The notes under the pieces are model-generated. The model had not been told where the DNA came from. It searched no databases and worked only from the letters and a program-made list of their open reading frames with translations. From NCBI GenBank assembly GCA_002305685.1, contig DBQB01000034.1:1-64000 (forward strand): 64,000 nucleotides of DNA, written 5' to 3'. Both the position numbers and the translations under genes were made by a program. Source of the stretch: Ruminococcaceae bacterium UBA1405. GTDB lineage: Bacteria > Bacillota > Clostridia > Oscillospirales > Ruminococcaceae. Shown piece by piece: positions 62,204 to 64,000 of this stretch (its first letter is position 1; each line of letters opens with the position of its first letter).

Positions 62204-63170
62204 GAAAAAACTTCCCGCTGAAACGGTACTATATCTGGTGATTCCCTGCTACAACGAGCAGGAGGTGCTTGCGGAGACCAGCCGCCGTCTGCTGGAAAAA
62301 CTGGGCGCCATGGTTTCTTTAGGCAGAATCTCCCCCGAAAGCCGAATTCTGTTTGTGGACGACGGCAGCAAGGACAAAACCTGGGAGTTAATCCAGGCCC
62401 AGCACCGGGAGCATCCCCAGATCTGCGGGCTCAAACTTGCCCACAACAAAGGCCATCAAAACGCCCTTCTGGCCGGACTGATGACCGCCAAAGAATATGC
62501 CGATATCCTAATCTCCATGGACGCGGATTTGCAGGACGATGTGGACGCTGTGGACCAGTTTGTGGAAAAATATCATCAGGGCTATGATATTGTCTACGGC
62601 GTGCGCAGCTCCCGCGCTACCGACACCGTCTTTAAGCGCACCACCGCCCAGGGCTTTTACAAGGTTATGCAGGCGCTTGGGGTGGATATTGTGGACAACC
62701 ATGCCGATTACCGTCTCATGAGCCGCAGGGCGGTGGAGGCGCTGGCGCAGTACAAAGAGGTCAATCTTTTTCTGCGGGGAATTGTGCCGCTGATCGGATT
62801 TCCCACTGCCATTGTGACCTATGAGCGTCACGAGCGGTTTGCCGGGGAGTCCAAATATCCACTGAAAAAGATGATCGCCTTTGCGGTGGAGGGAATTACC
62901 TCCTTCAGCGTCAAGCCGCTTCGGATGATCACTTGGTTGGGTATCGTTATTTTAATTTGCAGCTTCGTAATGCTCTTGGCTCTTCTGGTGCAAAAGCTGT
63001 TCGGATACACAGTACAGGGCTGGACTACCCTGATGGGCTCCATCTGGATGATCGGCGGCATTCAGCTGTTCTGTCTGGGACTGATCGGGGAATATATCGG
63101 CAAAATCTATGGGGAGGTCAAACAACGCCCTCGCTTTATCGTCGAGGAATTCCTTCACGAACAGCCCTGA
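62196..63170 (+). CDS. DPM1-like family 2 glycosyltransferase (undecaprenyl-phosphate sugar transferase)
   Basis: 324 residues. GT2 domain: LVIPCYNEQEVLAETSRRLL, ILFVDDGSKDKTW, and ISMDADLQDD (DxD-type acids). Two C-terminal transmembrane helices follow (MITWLGIVILICSFVMLLAL; GSIWMIGGIQLFCLGLIGEY), the GtrB/CsbB layout. It probably loads a sugar onto undecaprenyl phosphate for the YfhO-family transferase, whose stop codon it overlaps by 8 bases. Both facts point to one surface-glycosylation pathway. Confidence 0.93.
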   Translation: MNEKKLPAETVLYLVIPCYNEQEVLAETSRRLLEKLGAMVSLGRISPESRILFVDDGSKDKTWELIQAQHREHPQICGLKLAHNKGHQNALLAGLMTAKEYADILISMDADLQDDVDAVDQFVEKYHQGYDIVYGVRSSRATDTVFKRTTAQGFYKVMQALGVDIVDNHADYRLMSRRAVEALAQYKEVNLFLRGIVPLIGFPTAIVTYERHERFAGESKYPLKKMIAFAVEGITSFSVKPLRMITWLGIVILICSFVMLLALLVQKLFGYTVQGWTTLMGSIWMIGGIQLFCLGLIGEYIGKIYGEVKQRPRFIVEEFLHEQP

Positions 63171-63216
63171 GGCGGCCCACCATGATCCCACAGCCCCTTT
63201 CCATCAAAAAGTGATA

Positions 63217-63268
63217 TGCAAAACAAAAAGCCGCCTGTTGCGCCGGAATCCCGGCGCAACAGGCGGCT
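63217..63268 (-). terminator. Phosphofructokinase terminator
   Basis: AGCCGCCTGTTGCGCCG and CGGCGCAACAGGCGGCT: a perfect 17-bp stem, with TTTTTGTTTTG on the minus strand. Little T on the plus side. Confidence 0.9.
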
Positions 63269-63283
63269 CAATGTTTATAGAAA

Positions 63284-64000
63284 TTATTCTTGCTTGTTAT
63301 CGTAATACAAATGTCTGGGAAGGCCGTCCACCATGATGGCGGTGAGTTCCGCCTGGATCAGAGGACGGACATAGTTGATGAATTCCGGCGTCACATAGGT
63401 GCCGTCATCGGTAATCCACTCACGGGGAACCGTCTTTTCTATATTGGCGATCTTATGTACGTCATAGATATCGGTGGTGCACTGATAGGGGTCGGAGGAA
63501 ACCCGTTTGAGGGTAATCATCTTTCCGCTCTCCCCTTCGAAGGCGGCCTTAACCGCTGCGCCGCCTGCCTGGAACGCCTCGGTGATATCCACACGGGAGA
63601 CGATATGGGACGCGCAGCGCTGCAGAGAACTGAACTCAATGGCTCTGGTCTTGCAGCCCAGCTCTCTGGCCACACGGTTGGCCAGGTATCTGGCGGTACC
63701 GGAGAGCTGACGGTGACCGAAGGTGTCGATGGAATCCACATTGTCGGTCAGTTCGCAGACATACCGTCCGTCCGGCAGCTTGATGCCTTCCGAAACCGCA
63801 ATGACCACCGATTCCTTTGTCTTTTGGATGGCGTCCACCCGCTCCATAAATTTATCCACATCAAAGGGCAGCTCCGGCAGGAAAATCATATCGGGGCCTT
63901 CGCAATCCTCCCCGCGGGCCAGCGCCGCAGCACCGGTGAGCCAGCCGGCATTCCGGCCCATGATCTCCAGGATGGTAACCTGTTTCTGGCCGTAGACCCG
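63284..64000 (-). CDS. 6-phosphofructokinase (ATP- or PPi-dependent), C-terminal part, cut by window edge
   Basis: The last 238 residues of a phosphofructokinase; the N-terminal part with the phosphoryl-donor motif is outside. Visible: VTILEIMGRNAGWLTGAAAL (fructose-6-phosphate site Met-Gly-Arg), VVIAVSEGIKLPDGRYV, LGCKTRAIEFSSLQRCASHI. The longer form with this SSLQR-type segment is common in Clostridia and may use pyrophosphate, but the deciding residues are not in the window. It commits fructose-6-phosphate to glycolysis. Confidence 0.93.
   Translation of the reverse strand, partial: RVYGQKQVTILEIMGRNAGWLTGAAALARGEDCEGPDMIFLPELPFDVDKFMERVDAIQKTKESVVIAVSEGIKLPDGRYVCELTDNVDSIDTFGHRQLSGTARYLANRVARELGCKTRAIEFSSLQRCASHIVSRVDITEAFQAGGAAVKAAFEGESGKMITLKRVSSDPYQCTTDIYDVHKIANIEKTVPREWITDDGTYVTPEFINYVRPLIQAELTAIMVDGLPRHLYYDNKQE

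Noticed and set aside
1..64000. CRISPR arrays, tRNA/rRNA genes, insertion sequences, prophage or replication origin
   Set aside because: None seen: no regularly spaced repeats, no tRNA-like cloverleaf with a CCA end, no transposase or integrase, and no DnaA-box cluster noticed by eye.

Overview
The window looks like chromosome from a spore-forming, anaerobic, Gram-positive member of the Clostridia. The best guess is a gut Oscillospirales/Ruminococcaceae-type organism, which is inferred from protein flavour and not proven. The evidence is a germination protease (gpr), a clostridial 2[4Fe-4S] ferredoxin, a phenylalanine T-box leader, an oxygen-sensitive Fe-S fumarase pair, Spo0A-like boxes, strong AGGAGG ribosome binding sites and many promoters of the TTGACA-17-TATAAT type. 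I see no phage, insertion sequence, integrase, tRNA, rRNA or CRISPR array. Both window edges cut genes: gap at the left and a phosphofructokinase at the right.

Layout. 1-9.8 kb: gap; an orphan histidine-kinase-like protein behind 0A boxes; an SPFH/NERD membrane pair; an esterase; a lipoprotein; DegV; ferredoxin; and a PadR-HAAS-DUF4097-like operon. 9.8-17.1 kb, minus strand: pheST under a T-box, two envelope proteins, a catalytically dead rhomboid-like protein, and gpr. 17.2-19.1 kb: a cytoplasmic GH43 and a cupin. 19.2-22.1 kb: an ATC-hydrolase-like gene and a two-gene membrane system (DUF5058 plus partner). The membrane system is preceded by a strong promoter, a 41-codon leader peptide with seven UGU cysteine codons, and an intrinsic terminator. 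22-31.2 kb: a six-gene minus operon (murD, two M42 peptidases of which one is degenerate, a GNAT, a methionine-gamma-lyase-like PLP enzyme, a GH78) and a threonine-aldolase-like gene. 31.3-42.9 kb: a KDG-kinase-like gene, PAP2 phosphatase, a 59-aa membrane protein, rpsT, carB, a lipoprotein, a DUF134-NifX fusion with twin palindromic operators, metY-like sulfhydrylase and a D,D-carboxypeptidase with an RS-repeat tail. 42.9-64 kb: a flavodoxin-like reductase, GH78, GH42, a TagF-like transferase with a flippase, polA with fumarase subunits, dusB, a TetM-like ribosomal protection GTPase, a YfhO-family membrane protein behind a structured leader with a DPM1-like glycosyltransferase, and phosphofructokinase.

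How it fits together. Several genes suit plant-polysaccharide (pectin/arabinan) use: GH43, two GH78, GH42 and KDG kinase, all without signal peptides, so acting on imported oligosaccharides. Another set handles sulfur amino acids: the ATC-hydrolase-like protein, the DUF5058 system, the metY-like enzyme and the MGL-like PLP enzyme. The most notable element is the cysteine-codon leader plus terminator at about 21.77-22.05 kb, which reads as a ribosome-mediated cysteine attenuator controlling a membrane system of unknown substrate. All functions are inferred by reading the sequence; no database search was run.
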